Source: Boesenbergia rotunda
Lineage: Eukaryota; Streptophyta; Magnoliopsida; Zingiberales; Zingiberaceae
Assembly (NCBI GenBank): GCA_024364735.1
Contig: JAGFNQ010000848.1
Span: 132,196-196,195, forward strand
Direction of reading: 5' to 3'
DNA: 64,000 bases
Each line of letters opens with the position of its first letter. Position 1 is the stretch's first letter. The position numbers and the translations under genes are program-made. Below, piece by piece: positions 1 through 9,426 of this stretch. The notes below the pieces were generated by a model. That model worked only from the letters and a program-made list of their open reading frames with translations. It searched no databases and was not told the DNA's origin.

Positions 1-1040
1 AAATGTATAATTTGAGTATAGAATTAAACGGTGAAATTAAAATATATAGATGACACTAAAAGGTTGTGGAGCATCTCGGGCAGCGTGTCATCGATCTTGA
101 TCATTGGCGGCGCTGGAAACTCGAGCATGGAAGAAATTCGGAGAGTGTTGGGGTGCTTGAGTCGCAAGAATGTTGTCGTGAAATGTGTTCTGGAAGCAAA
201 AGGGTGAAGCCCCTTATATAGGCAATTCTCGGGCGCCTCTAGGCTCTTGGGTGCCTGCCACGTGTCATAAATCGAGTGCATCCTTATCCGCAGACTTGGC
301 CAAAATTCTATCCATCGGTCTTGGGCGCCTGGGATCTTTGAGACGCCTGATGGCTCACAGGCACGCCTGAGATGCTGACGTGGCAACTTGCCAATTCAGC
401 CTCTCCCCCGCTGGAAACACCTCAACTTAGGCGCCTATTACTTGTCAGGCGCCTAGTCTCTCGGCCGCCTGAATCCTTTCAGGCACCTGGGATGCAGCAG
501 TTACTCTCATTCAGTCCTACAATCAGTGTTAGTCTAAGAACAGTATAACATTAATAATAAATGTATGTATAACAGCCTGAGCTGTCTTGGTTCTGACTTT
601 GAATTTCAAAATGAAACCCTATGTCGAACTGACGCCTACTGTTCCCTCTTGAGGGGAACGGGTCCTCACCTACTCCTCTTAGGAGAAGTTACTTTTTTCC
701 AACCAGCTCCTCCAGTTGGACTTTTGCTCGGCTTCCGAGACTGCTGGATCTCGAGACGTCCGTTCCTCGACCCGCCTCTACTTCTGTCTGTAATTCTCGC
801 TCATCTAAGACTCCTGCCTGATCTTTCGGATCAAGACTTCGATGCTGACCCTCGACTAGGTCTTCTTGCCCAATCCTCGATCAGGACTTCTTGCTCAACC
901 CTGCAGGTCAAGACTTCATGCCTAGGTAACTAGGACTTTCCTGCACACTTGGTAAATCTATTAGATCACGATATAAATTTAACTTTGAACCCTTTACCAT
1001 TATCAAAACTAGATTCGATCTGGTACTTCCGACACCAACA
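1..1040 (-). mobile_element. Sirevirus-like LTR, left end cut by window
   Basis: Read on the minus strand, position 1040 starts TGTTGGTGTCGGAAGTACC and continues with a sequence that aligns with the start of the LTR at 57268 (TGTTGGTGCTAAAGGCACC, then GATCGAA and TTTTGATA blocks). The body holds several copies of an AGGCGCCTGAG-type palindromic motif, as does the 57268 LTR. The LTR terminus at 1040 is clear; the other end lies outside the window, so I cannot tell a solo LTR from a full element. Open frames inside it (for example 565-933) have no recognisable product. Confidence 0.7.
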
Positions 1041-1165
1041 TTAATATCAATTATTGAGCATTATGTAAGTTATTTGTTAGAGATTAATGGTTGTTAGGAT
1101 TTCAAGCGGGTAAATAAAGTCTCTTTCTTGTTAGATTGATAATCTAGTAGCAAGTAATCCCCCAC
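1041..1165. repeat. inverted copy of the 63850-63978 sequence
   Basis: The reverse complement of this stretch matches 63850-63978 with scattered substitutions. Both share GGGGGATTACTTGCTACTAG, TCTAACAAGAAAGAG and GAAATCCTAACAACCATTAA in the same order. The homology runs up to the LTR junction at 1040, so the LTR landed inside this repeat or beside it. Confidence 0.75.
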
Positions 1166-1505
1166 AACAACAACAACAACAACAAAATAATATGAATTTA
1201 AACAACAATTTTAGCAATGAAAAAAATCATCATAAATCTCTAATTAAATAACAAATCATTGCTAATCAGAAACAAAATTAGAAAAAATATTTTCGTCACA
1301 AAATTAATAAAAAAATTTCCTGACAAAATCAGTGGCTAACAAACTTATAGTTGCAAATTCATTACAAATTAGTCATGAATTCATATTTTGTCACAACATT
1401 TCAAGGTGAATTCAAAATTCGTCGTTAATGTACTTGGAATTCAAAATTTTGGAGAAGATAATAGATGGAAAGAAAAAATCTCTCCATGAAAACAACAGAA
1501 ATTCC
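1166..1505. other. AT-rich stretch with an AAC microsatellite; no gene seen
   Basis: It starts with an (AAC)n tract at about 1168-1184, followed by AT-rich sequence with repeated TTCGTC/AAATTCAT words. I see no gene. It could contain the promoter of the pseudogene that follows. Confidence 0.5.
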
Positions 1506-2107
1506 ATGCAGCAGAACAATGTGTTCACTCTCCTCTCCTGCAACTCCTCTCCTTATCAAGTCCATGGCCTCGCCTATACCTACCAACAGAGTTTCAGAAA
1601 CCAAAAAGGTGAGTTCTTCCTTCCATTAAACCAAAAATTCATCTTTCTGCTCTAAACTAACAAGCTTAAAAACTAGGGATCGACTATGCTCCCAATAGGA
1701 GAGCTAGGTACAAGACAGTTCAACACTGCCAATGGCTCATCCTTAGTGAAGCTGTTCAATAATGTAGAGTAGTTGAGACTGTTGACTAGGCCGAGAAGGT
1801 AGGGCTCATAACAGCTGTAGAGAACTTAGGCCTCTCCCTCTCCAAAGTGGAGAGGCTCGGGCTCCTCTCCAACTCCAGGTAGAGGAGGTGGGGGGTCCTC
1901 TCTGTAATGACTAACCTAGCCACTCTGGGAGCTCTCATCTTGAGTCTTGTATTGCTCACTCTAGATCCTCTCTGCATCTATCTCCTACTTGAGAACTACC
2001 GCTGGGAAGTGGTGTTGCAGGTCACCGTCTCTTTGTTTTATCTGCTTGGTGGATATGCAGCCTTTGAAGCAACCAGTTTCATGTCGAATTTGTAGAAATC
2101 GAACTAA
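1506..2107 (+). pseudogene. DUF1118 / RIQ-like chloroplast protein, broken
   Basis: A putative first exon starts with ATG at 1506 and encodes a Ser/Thr-rich transit-peptide-like N-terminus. It ends at a GTGAGT donor (1609). A possible acceptor is at 1676. Downstream, split over frames, are segments typical of the plant DUF1118 family (RIQ1/RIQ2, grana proteins affecting thylakoid stacking and non-photochemical quenching): SSLVKLFNN, then GLSLSKVERLGLLS, then a hydrophobic stretch, YRWEVVLQV, a second hydrophobic stretch, and a C-terminal SNL-stop-KSN where the family usually has SNLQKS. Stops near 1768, 1884 and 2093 and a frameshift near 1790 break it. The family call rests on remembered motifs, so it is moderate; the disruption is directly visible. 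Confidence 0.6.
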
Positions 2108-2330
2108 GACGGGCTTTGTTGTGGAAATCTCGAGCTTGTAAAATTATCAAGAATCAGTTTAACATAAAAGAAAGGAGACTTCTCCAATCCACTCGCTAAT
2201 GCCCTTCTGTTTTTTCTCTTAATGAAAGTTTATATGATCTCATGTTCTTTAGCCATATCACATATATACAAAGAATGTTTTTTTATCTTTATTGGGTGAA
2301 TTCTCAAGATTGATGATTAGAGAGAATAAG
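2108..2330. other. AT-rich 3' flank of the pseudogene
   Basis: AT-rich sequence that probably includes the old 3' UTR. Nothing else is recognised. Confidence 0.4.
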
Positions 2331-3408
2331 TGTTAGATATCGGAATTTTAAAGGGCTGAAAAAGTTTTTTTTAAAAATTAGGGGCCCAGTTGTAATTTTT
2401 TAAATTTGTTGGCCTTATTTGTAAAATGGCAAAACAATACTAAAAGCCCTAACTTCCCCTCATCTCCCCGATTCTTCTCAAAACCACCCGCTCCCTTCAG
2501 TTTCGCCCAGCGCCGCAGAGCCCTCGCCGACGCCGACAGCCAAAGCCGTTGACACCGAGCGTTTCCGCACCCTTTATCTTCTTCATCTTCTTCTTCTGTC
2601 AAGAAGTCGAGGAATTGTGGCGATTTCTTCTCTCCTCTCGGCATCACCCGACGCCTCGCAAGAAGCCCTAGCCGACCGCCGTCGTCATATCGCCTCTACC
2701 TGCGTCTGTGCCGACCACCGATCACCGCTGGTGTAGGATCTAGGTAAGGCCTTGTTTGTAAAGCTTTGAGTGGCTTCGTGATGAAGATTGGCAGTAGGGT
2801 TCCTATTTATTCTTGCTCTTTGTTGTGCTGTGTTCATATGTTCTGTTGTGAACGTGTGATAAACGAACACAAACAATTTGACATTTTTTTAAGTATTGGT
2901 GAGATTATAAGTAGTCAGAGTTCATTGTCTAGCGGTTCTTTGAATCGTTTGATTTTCTAAGGTGTATACCATAGAAGAGTTGGGTGTTTTGTAATTTGTT
3001 CGATGTTGAGCTAGAGAGTAGTTCGAATTATAAGATTCACATAGAAGCATGGAAATTGATGTAGTATTGGTGATGAGAGGGAGTGGTACATTGGTAGTAG
3101 TGTATTGTTGTGTTTAAAAGTTTTATATGGCTTCATTACGTTTTTATAAGATTTTTATAATGAAAATAGTGATGATTAAATGAGCAAATGCGAAATTAGA
3201 ATTAATGATTAGGTTGTTTGTTCAGCTTTACAATTATTTTTATTTGTTGTGTCTTAGTTTGAGTAAGCGAAGTGTAGTCATATTTTTATTAAGGAAAAGA
3301 GTTGTAGTGGGATCTAAACTTGGAATAAATAAGGATTTATTAAATAAACACAATCATTAGGATTACTCTTTTACGATTAGTCTCTTTTACAGTTAGTGGT
3401 TGATTAGT
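2331..3408 (+). repeat. left arm of the long inverted repeat
   Basis: It pairs with 3602-4679. Differences seen by eye are few, for example GGGGCCCAGTTG here against AGGGGCGCAGTTG in the complement of the other arm, and no net length change. The near identity suggests recent formation or gene conversion. Confidence 0.85.
2430..2743 (+). other. probable captured 5' UTR / first exon of an unknown plant gene
   Basis: A GC-rich, pyrimidine-rich stretch runs from AAAAGCCCTAACTTCCCC through a CTTCTTCATCTTC tract to GGATCTAG, immediately followed by a GTAAGG donor at 2744. This is the base pattern of a plant 5' leader and first exon. The next plausible acceptor is GATACAG ending at 3457 in the spacer, which would define a 714-base intron. 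I do not recognise the donor gene, and I see no convincing start codon. Open frames on the opposite strand here are shadows. Confidence 0.5.
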
Positions 3409-3601
3409 TAATTATTTAAGTAATTTATAATTAGCTAAACATTAATTATTGATACAGGACCTTGATTCAGATTCGTTCGGTTGATCGTGAAAAAGTCCTC
3501 GTTTACGAATTTCTACAATAAAAAGGCGCGGAATTGTGGCGATTTCTTCTCTCCTCTCGGCATCACCCGACGCCTCGCAAGAAGCCCTAGCAGTAAAAGA
3601 G
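3409..3601. other. hairpin spacer with a 61-base third copy of the captured exon
   Basis: This is the loop between the arms. It contains a putative splice acceptor (ending 3457) and the start of a following exon. At 3530-3590 is a 61-base direct copy of 2611-2671 (GGAATTGTGGCG to AAGCCCTAG). The copy is joined directly to the right arm, so it may mark the template switch or break that formed the inversion. Confidence 0.7.
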
Positions 3602-4679
3602 ACTAATCAACCACTAACTGTAAAAGAGACTAATCGTAAAAGAGTAATCCTAATGATCGTGTTTATTTTATAAATCCTTATTTATTCCAAGTTTAGATCC
3701 CCACTACAACTCTTTTCCTTAATAAAAATATGACTACACTTCGCTTACTCAAACTAAGACACAACAAATAAAAATAACTGTAAAGCTGAACAAACAACCT
3801 AATCATTAATTCTAATTTCGCATTTGCTCATTTAATCATCACTATTTTCATTATAAAAATCTTATAAAAACGTAACGAAGCCATATAAAACTTTTAAACA
3901 CAACAATACACTACTACCAATGTACCACTCCCTCTCATCACCAATACTACATCAATTTCCATGCTACTGTGTGAATCTTATAATTCGAACTACTCTCTAG
4001 CTCAACATCGAACAAATTACAAAACACCAAACTCTTCTATGGTATACACCTTAGAAAATCAAACGATTCAAAGAACCGCTAGACAATGAACTCTGACTAC
4101 TTATAATCTCACCAATACTTAAAAAATGTCAAATTGTTTGTGTTCGTTTATCACACGTTCACAACAGAACATATGAACACAGCACAACAAAGAGCAAGAA
4201 TAAATAGAAACCCTACTGCCAATCTTCATCACGAAGCCACTCAAAGCTTTACAAACAAGGCCTTACCTAGATCCTACACCAGCGGTGATCGGTGGTCGGC
4301 ACAGACGCAGGTAGAGGCGATATGACGACGACGGTCGGCTAGGGCTTCTTGCGAGGCGTCGGGTGATGCCGAGAGGAGAGAAGAAATCGCCACAATTCCT
4401 CGACTTCTTGACAGAAGAAGAAGATGAAGAAGATAAAGGGTGCGGAAACGCTCGGTGTCAATGGCTTTGGCTGTCGGCGTCGGCGAGGGCTCTGCGGCGC
4501 TGGGCGAAACTGAAGGGAGCGGGTGGTTTTGAGAAGAATCGGGGAGATGAGGGGAAGTTAGGGCTTTTAGTATTGTTTTGCCATTTTGCAAATAAGCCCA
4601 ACAAATTTGAAAAATTACAACTGCGCCCCTAATTTTAAAAAAAATCTTTTTCAGCCCTTTAAAAATCCGATATCTAACA
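3602..4679 (-). repeat. right arm of the long inverted repeat
   Basis: Reverse complement of 2331-3408. It ends in ATATCTAACA, the complement of the TGTTAGATAT at the left end. Confidence 0.85.
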
Positions 4680-4930
4680 ATAAGTTTTAATTTAGGATTT
4701 TGTGTTCAATTTTATCAACTTGATAATTTGATTACACCTGATAAATATTAATAAATTTTGGCTGATATAAATAAAATATGACTTCAAGACCAACATATTT
4801 GTCTCCCAAAAATACTTCTCACATTCAACTTATTGCTAAGCAAACATTGAAATGCGAAATCTCTTTTTATTGATTCAATAAGAACCTTCTTTATTGATTG
4901 CATTACATGATCATGACCAAGAATGATAGT
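4680..4930 (-). other. 3' UTR and poly(A) region of peptide gene A
   Basis: On the minus strand this follows the stop of gene A. AATAAA signals lie at 4890-4895 and 4866-4871. It aligns with the sequence after the stop of gene B (AATCAATAAA, GAGATTTCG, TGTGAGAAGT, AAATATGTTGGT in the same order). This supports paralogy of whole transcription units and not only of the coding repeats. Confidence 0.65.
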
Positions 4931-5407
4931 TTAGGATTTTGATGCAGGAGGTCTATTTGTCCTTGGGGGACCATAGTCATTTATCATTTCTTGTGATGAA
5001 AAATTTTCATTCTTAGATTCTGATGATGCAGGAGGTCTATTTGCTCTTGGGGGCCCATAATCATTTATCATTTCTTGTGTTGAAAATTTATCATTCTCGT
5101 ATTCCGATGATGCAGGAGGTCTATTGGCTCTTGGAGGACCATAGTCATTTATCATTTCTTGTGATGAAAAATTTTCATTCTTAGATTCTGATGATGCAGG
5201 AGGTCTATTTGCTCTTGGGGGCCCATAATCATTTATCATTTCTTGTGTTGAAAATTTATTATTCTCGTATTCCGATGATGCAGGAGGTCTATTTGCTCTT
5301 GGGGGCCCATAATCATTTATCATTTCTTGTGTTGAAAATTTATCATTCTCGTATTCCGATGATGCAGGAGGTCTATTTGCTCTTGGAGGACCATAGTCAT
5401 TTATCAT
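4931..5407 (-). repeat. 84-base coding tandem repeat, 5.7 copies
   Basis: Units run 5407-5324, 5323-5240, 5239-5156, 5155-5072, 5071-4988 and 4987-4931 (partial). Linkers are of two types: YEN(D/N)KFSTQE (units 1, 2, 4) and SKNENFSSQE (units 3, 5). The Y-S-Y-S order of units 2-5 points to duplication of a 168-base dimer. The frame is kept throughout. Confidence 0.9.
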
Positions 5408-5564
5408 TTCATCTTCTCTGGCTGGATGATGATTTCATCTTTCAATTAGATGTGAAAATTGTGAAATTTAAATAAAAAGATTTAAACGAAAGATAAGTAC
5501 CTGAAATAGAAACACCAATGGAGACCAAGCACAAGAAGGCTAAGAATTGGAACCTTATCCCCAT
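4931..5564 (-). CDS. secreted precursor with six tandem PSY-like peptide units (gene A)
   Basis: Spliced gene: exon 1 is 5564-5501, intron 5500-5422 (GT...AG, 79 bases, phase 1), exon 2 is 5421-4931. It predicts 184 residues. Residues 1-21 (MGIRFQFLAFLCLVSIGVSIS) form a signal peptide, so the product should enter the secretory pathway. From residue 27 there are five full 28-residue units and a sixth partial one, each with a MINDYGPPRANRPPAS core (last unit RTN, ending ASKS) and an acidic/Ser/Gln linker. The core shares DYG-x-P-x-A-N with PSY1, a Tyr-sulfated, Pro-modified signalling peptide; the acidic residue before Tyr suits tyrosylprotein sulfotransferase. I infer processing into several small apoplastic ligands. 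Start choice: the ATG at 5564 fits the signal peptide, the TATA at 59 bases and the homologous start of gene B. Alternatives are a CIF-like peptide (DYG...RPP, but spacing differs) or a structural Pro-rich protein. Confidence 0.75.
5422..5500 (-). other. intron of gene A
   Basis: Donor TTTCAG|GTACTT at 5501/5500; acceptor CATCATCCAG at 5422. Phase 1, as in gene B. The interior (TTTCACAATTTTCACATCTAATTG) matches the gene B intron. Confidence 0.7.
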
Positions 5565-5599
5565 TCTGATCCAATGACTCTCAAGTTGTTGACAATAGT

Positions 5600-6500
5600 G
5601 CCTATACGCCTTTGTATTTATAGAAAACAAAAATTAAATGAATTGTATGGAAAGATTAGTTTCCTATCTACATTTTCCTTAAGGATATACATAAATAATC
5701 TTATTATTTTTGAAATTTCTTTAAATAAACAGAAAGATTCCTGTAGATTGTGGGAATATCTTTAAAAAAAAATTTATTTCATATGAACATTTTAGTATTA
5801 TTTTACATTCATGGAAACTTATTGCCATTTGAAAAATCTATTTTTTAAATTTATCAACACATTCCTTAAGGAGATACATAAATAATTTTATTATTTTTGG
5901 ATTATTTTTAAAAAAATATGTTTAACATGACAAATTTGGCATTGTTTTACATATATCCACCCTTATTGTCATTTAAAAAAAATTAAATATTTTTAGTTTT
6001 TAACGTTTTTTGGTTAATTTAGAAAGCATGAAAATAAATGTATAATTTAATAATTGTTTTTATTTAATTTAAATTCATATGCCTTTGTATTTATAGAAAA
6101 CAAAAATTAAACGAATTATATGGAAAGATTAGTTTCCTATTTGCATTTTCCTTAAAGAGATACATAAATAATTTTATTATTTTAAAAATATCTTTTAAAA
6201 AAAGGAAAGATTCCTGCAGATTGTGTGGGAATATCTTTTAAAAAAATATGTTTAACTCGACAAATTTGGTATTGTTTTACATTCATGCATACATATTGTC
6301 ATTAAAAAAAATTAAATATATATTTTTTATATTTTATCTACACTTTCTTTAAAGAGATACACAAATTATTTTATTATTTTTGGAAAACTTAAAAAAGATA
6401 TGTTTAATTTGACAAATCTTGAATTGCTTTAATCCATCCTTATTGTCATTTAAAATATTTAAATATTTTTTATATTTTTAGTTTTTAACGTTCTTGAGAT
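5600..6500 (-). repeat. repeated promoter module upstream of gene A
   Basis: The block starting GCCTTTGTATTTATAGAAAAC at about 5609 (through TATGGAAAGATTAGTTTCCTAT to ACATAAATAAT) recurs at about 6080, and a third more decayed copy follows at about 6330-6500. The period is about 470 bases. The second copy keeps a TATA-like TATTTATAG. The blocks also hold the TGTCATGTTAAACATATTTTT word seen upstream of gene B. Confidence 0.7.
5615..5623 (-). promoter_or_regulatory. TATA box of gene A
   Basis: CTATAAATA on the minus strand, 59 bases before the ATG. The flanking ACAAAGGC matches the gene B promoter, which has the same spacing. Confidence 0.75.
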
Positions 6501-7468
6501 TAATTGACAAATCTTAAAAATAAAAGTATAATTTAGTATTTTTTTATTTAATTTAAATTTAATTGGTAATAAAGATTTAACTCTTGAAATCCAATGACAT
6601 AATATTAATGCAATCAACCTCTAATTAAGATTAATCAAAATGATCAAGCTCGAGTTGACTCACATAGGGATTTTAATATTTGACCAATATTTTAAGTTAC
6701 TTACGCGAAAAGTCAAGTAGATTAAGGTTGACTGGATATTTGATAAGATACACAAAGTCCAAATGGGGATGACCGAACGCTTTGTTACCGAAAGTCTAAC
6801 ACGGAGTTGACATGAGACAGAAAATCCAAATGGGTCATGGAGGACCGACACTTAGTGATGACGAACGTCCTAACAAGTCAAAATTGATCGGACATTAAGC
6901 AATAATGAAGTCACAATAGGCCAAGGTTGACCAGATGTGAGACAACGAGAAATATTAGTTGATTGATAGGGTGTATCAGTCGATCAGTGGACTACAAACC
7001 CCAAAATTGAGGTTTAGATATGTTTTTATAGTTTGCTATGGTAATTAGAGTTTTTGAAACAGTAACTAGAGATGCTACAGTAGCTAGGGTTCATTGCAAA
7101 CCTTAAACCTAGTAGATTAGGATTGTTACAATGATTTCAGGGGTTGCTATTGTAACCTTAGGTTTTTTGCTACAGTAACATAGTTTAGAGATTTTGTTAT
7201 TATAGCCAATCAATTGATGACACAACAATGAATAGAAGGTTGTGGAATCAATTGACCAATTCGACCAGTTGCTAGCAATCGATTACTGTAAAAATAGTCA
7301 TTCTGGAAGTTTAAATAGACAGATCCAATGTGACATTCAATTAGTGAATTCTACCAATCGATTGATAGGATGAAATCATCACGAATGTAACCCTCTAGAA
7401 GTGGCTTTCATGAGGATTTGAAATGACCAGTTATTATAGATTCTGAGATGAAGTATTGATTCATTCCA
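6501..7468. other. unresolved repeat-like sequence; no gene seen
   Basis: About 6590-7450 contains phrases typical of degraded monocot LTR DNA (AAGGTTGACTGGATATTTG; repeated CAATCGATTG-type palindromes at 7200-7370). I find no terminus or coding domain. Confidence 0.35.
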
Positions 7469-7528
7469 TGTTAAATATCGAAATTTAAGGGTTGAAAAGG
7501 GCAAATTTCAAAAATTAAGGGCCTAGTT
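7469..7528 (+). repeat. truncated terminus of the 2331-type inverted-repeat family
   Basis: TGTTAAATATCGAAATTTAAGG...AAAAATTAAGGGCC parallels the first 60 bases of the left arm at 2331 (TGTTAGATATCGGAATTTTAAAGGG...). It is cut off by the LTR that starts at 7529. Confidence 0.6.
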
Positions 7529-8379
7529 TGTTGGACCTTGGATGGCTAGAGAGGGGGGTGTGAATAGTCAGACACTTAAAAACTTGCTCCTTTTTGTTCT
7601 TTCTGCACTTAAGTTAGCAGCGGAAGAAAAACAGACAGAAAGAAAAACTACACAGAAAGAAAGACAAGCTCTAACAGAGAGATTTACAAGGTTCGGGGAT
7701 AACTTGCCCCTATTCCTTGGCGTGCCCGTGAGGTGGGTGATCCCTTGATCGTCGGCAGATCAAGCCCTGGAAATCCGGATAATCAGAACTCCTTCTCGGT
7801 GGAGTAACCTCTCCACAGATCTCAGAAATGTATAAGTTGAGTACAAGAGATCACAAGAAGAAGCTTACAGACTTTAGAAGCAAGCACAGAAAGCACGAAG
7901 ACGAGGCACAACCCAGAGCTCAACACAGCACAACCCTAACGCAAGAACCTTCACTCAGCCCTTCGTTGTCGTTGTCTGCTTGGTTTATGGATGATTCAAA
8001 AACTTCTCAAAGTTACCCAGTCTCTTCTTCAGCCTTCTCTTAAGCCTCGTCTTTGCTCATCACCAGGCGCGTCTGCAACCGCTGAACCATAGCTCCGTCA
8101 CCACTGACCCACTAGCGCTCAGTCCACTAAAGACCTCTTTAGCTGAGCCTCAGGTCAGTCGGCAGCCCGCCAGACAGTCGCCAGCCCGCGTCAGAAATCG
8201 TTGAATCCTGCGAATGGAAAACAGATAAACCTACCCGAAGCAAAAGTCACCAATTGACCCTCCTTCTTGGTTTGTGTCATCTCTGTATCACCAGCAAACT
8301 CATCAGAAGGATTAGCACAGCAAATCAAAGCGTATCAGCAGGTATCAACAGGTATTTGAAGGAAATCAGAAGTGATCAG

Positions 8380-8890
8380 AAAGTCTGACAGCGATTCAAA
8401 TTAAAGTGATCGGTCACCCGACGGATCAGTGAAGTGCCTGATCGATCCAGTGAAGCTCTGATCGATCACCTTGACCAATCAGAGAACAGGGATCAGTCCA
8501 CCGACCGATCACAAGGAAGACCATACCTTACTAGAAGTCAGCCAAGGCCTGACTTGGAATTTTAGACCAACCCTGATCGGCCACTTACCGATCAAGCTCG
8601 AGGCCTGATCGGTCAAGCTGACCGATCAGGCTAGAGCCTGACCGATTAGGCTCCTGCCTAATCGGTCCAGGCATGCCCTGATCGGTCCGTAGACCGATCA
8701 AGGTCTCTACCTGAACCCTTCTGTTCTCTTTCTGATCGTTCACCAGAATGATTAGAATCCATAGATCGGTCACCAGACCGATATTATCAAGGGAGTTCGT
8801 GCCAACTCCCTGATCGGACTCCAGACCAATCCACAACTGTAGGAGTTAGTGCCAACTTCGTGATCAGATCACAGACCGATCCAGCCCTGA
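8380..8890. repeat. array of GATCGGTC/GACCGATC hairpins
   Basis: At least eight short inverted repeats of the form CTGATCGGT-(few bases)-ACCGATCAGG occur in 500 bases, each able to form a stem of about 9-10 pairs. The same motif fills 13980-14420. Confidence 0.8.
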
Positions 8891-8999
8891 CCATTTCGAC
8901 CCTGAGTTCAGAGAACAGGCTCCCTAGCCTTCTCTAACCTAGTTTGGTCCCGGAGAACGAGCTCCCGAGCCCTCTCCGACCAGTACACTCAATGCTAAG

Positions 9000-9330
9000 T
9001 CCCCTGGACCAAGACTTCATGCCCAGCTTCACTCACCGGGACTTTGTTTAACCTAGCTTCGCTCGCTAGGGACCTGGCTTCACTCACCAGGGTTTCCTTC
9101 ACCTAGCTTCCCTTGCTAGGATATGACTTCACTCACCAGGATTTCCTTCACCTAGCTTCAATTGCTAGGACCCGGCTTCACTCACTGGGGTTTCCATCAC
9201 CCGGCTTCACTCACCAGGACCCGACTTCACTCACCAGGATTTTCGTCACCCGGCTTCACTCGCCGTGGTTTTCTTCCGCCTAGCTTCACTCACTAGGACC
9301 CGGCTTCACTCACCGGGATTTCCTTCCCCT
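9000..9330. repeat. degenerate tandem array, CGGCTTCACTCACCGGG units
   Basis: More than a dozen degenerate copies of (C)CTGGCTTCACTCACC(A/G)GG alternate with CCTAGCTTCACTTGCTAGGA. Each half-unit is itself imperfectly palindromic. It is part of the LTR. Confidence 0.8.
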
Positions 9331-9426
9331 AGTCCCCAACCAGGACTTCATCCGAACTTATCTTACTCAACTAAACTTAAATCGGTGTCAACACCAAAAC
9401 AACAATCAGGTCAGACTGCATCAACA

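Larger units (their letters stand above)
2331..4679. mobile_element. 2.35-kb inverted-repeat element carrying a gene fragment
   Basis: Two arms of equal length (2331-3408 and 3602-4679, 1078 bases each) are near-perfect reverse complements around a 193-base spacer. The outer ends read TGTTAGATATCGG inward from both sides. The arms carry what looks like the 5' end of a plant gene: a GC-rich leader, then a splice donor. A related terminus occurs at 7469-7528, so this is a repeat family and not a one-off event. No transposase is present. It could be a Pack-MULE-like or foldback element, or a local inverted duplication. A transcript across it would fold into a long hairpin. Confidence 0.75.
7529..9426 (-). 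mobile_element. Sirevirus-like 3' LTR, minus orientation
   Basis: The left end is TGTTGGACCTTGGATGGC and the right end ATGCATCAACA, i.e. TG...CA on either strand. Just outside the right end, the minus strand reads AAAAAGGGAGAGAT, a polypurine tract expected immediately 5' of a 3' LTR. Inside are the hairpin array (8380-8890) and the tandem array (9000-9330). No matching 5' LTR was found to the right, so the partner is lost, interrupted or diverged. Confidence 0.6.

Noticed and set aside
2378..2876. Minus-strand open frames over the left hairpin arm, duplicated at 4134-4632 on the plus strand
   Set aside because: They are antisense to the GC-rich leader and exist twice only because of the inverted repeat; no domain.
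4931..5407. CRISPR-like array (regular 84-base repeats)
   Set aside because: The repeats are in-frame coding units without unique spacers, in a eukaryotic genome.
5191..5475. Plus-strand frame MMQEVYLLLGAHNHLSF repeated
   Set aside because: Shadow of the tandem peptide repeats of gene A, which has the signal peptide, TATA box and intron on the minus strand.
4931..5564. Identification of gene A as CIF (Casparian strip integrity factor) or RGF/GLV peptide
   Set aside because: CIFs have DYG and RPPFK but a longer interval; RGFs end in PPxHN, which is absent. PSY-like agrees best, helped by gene B.
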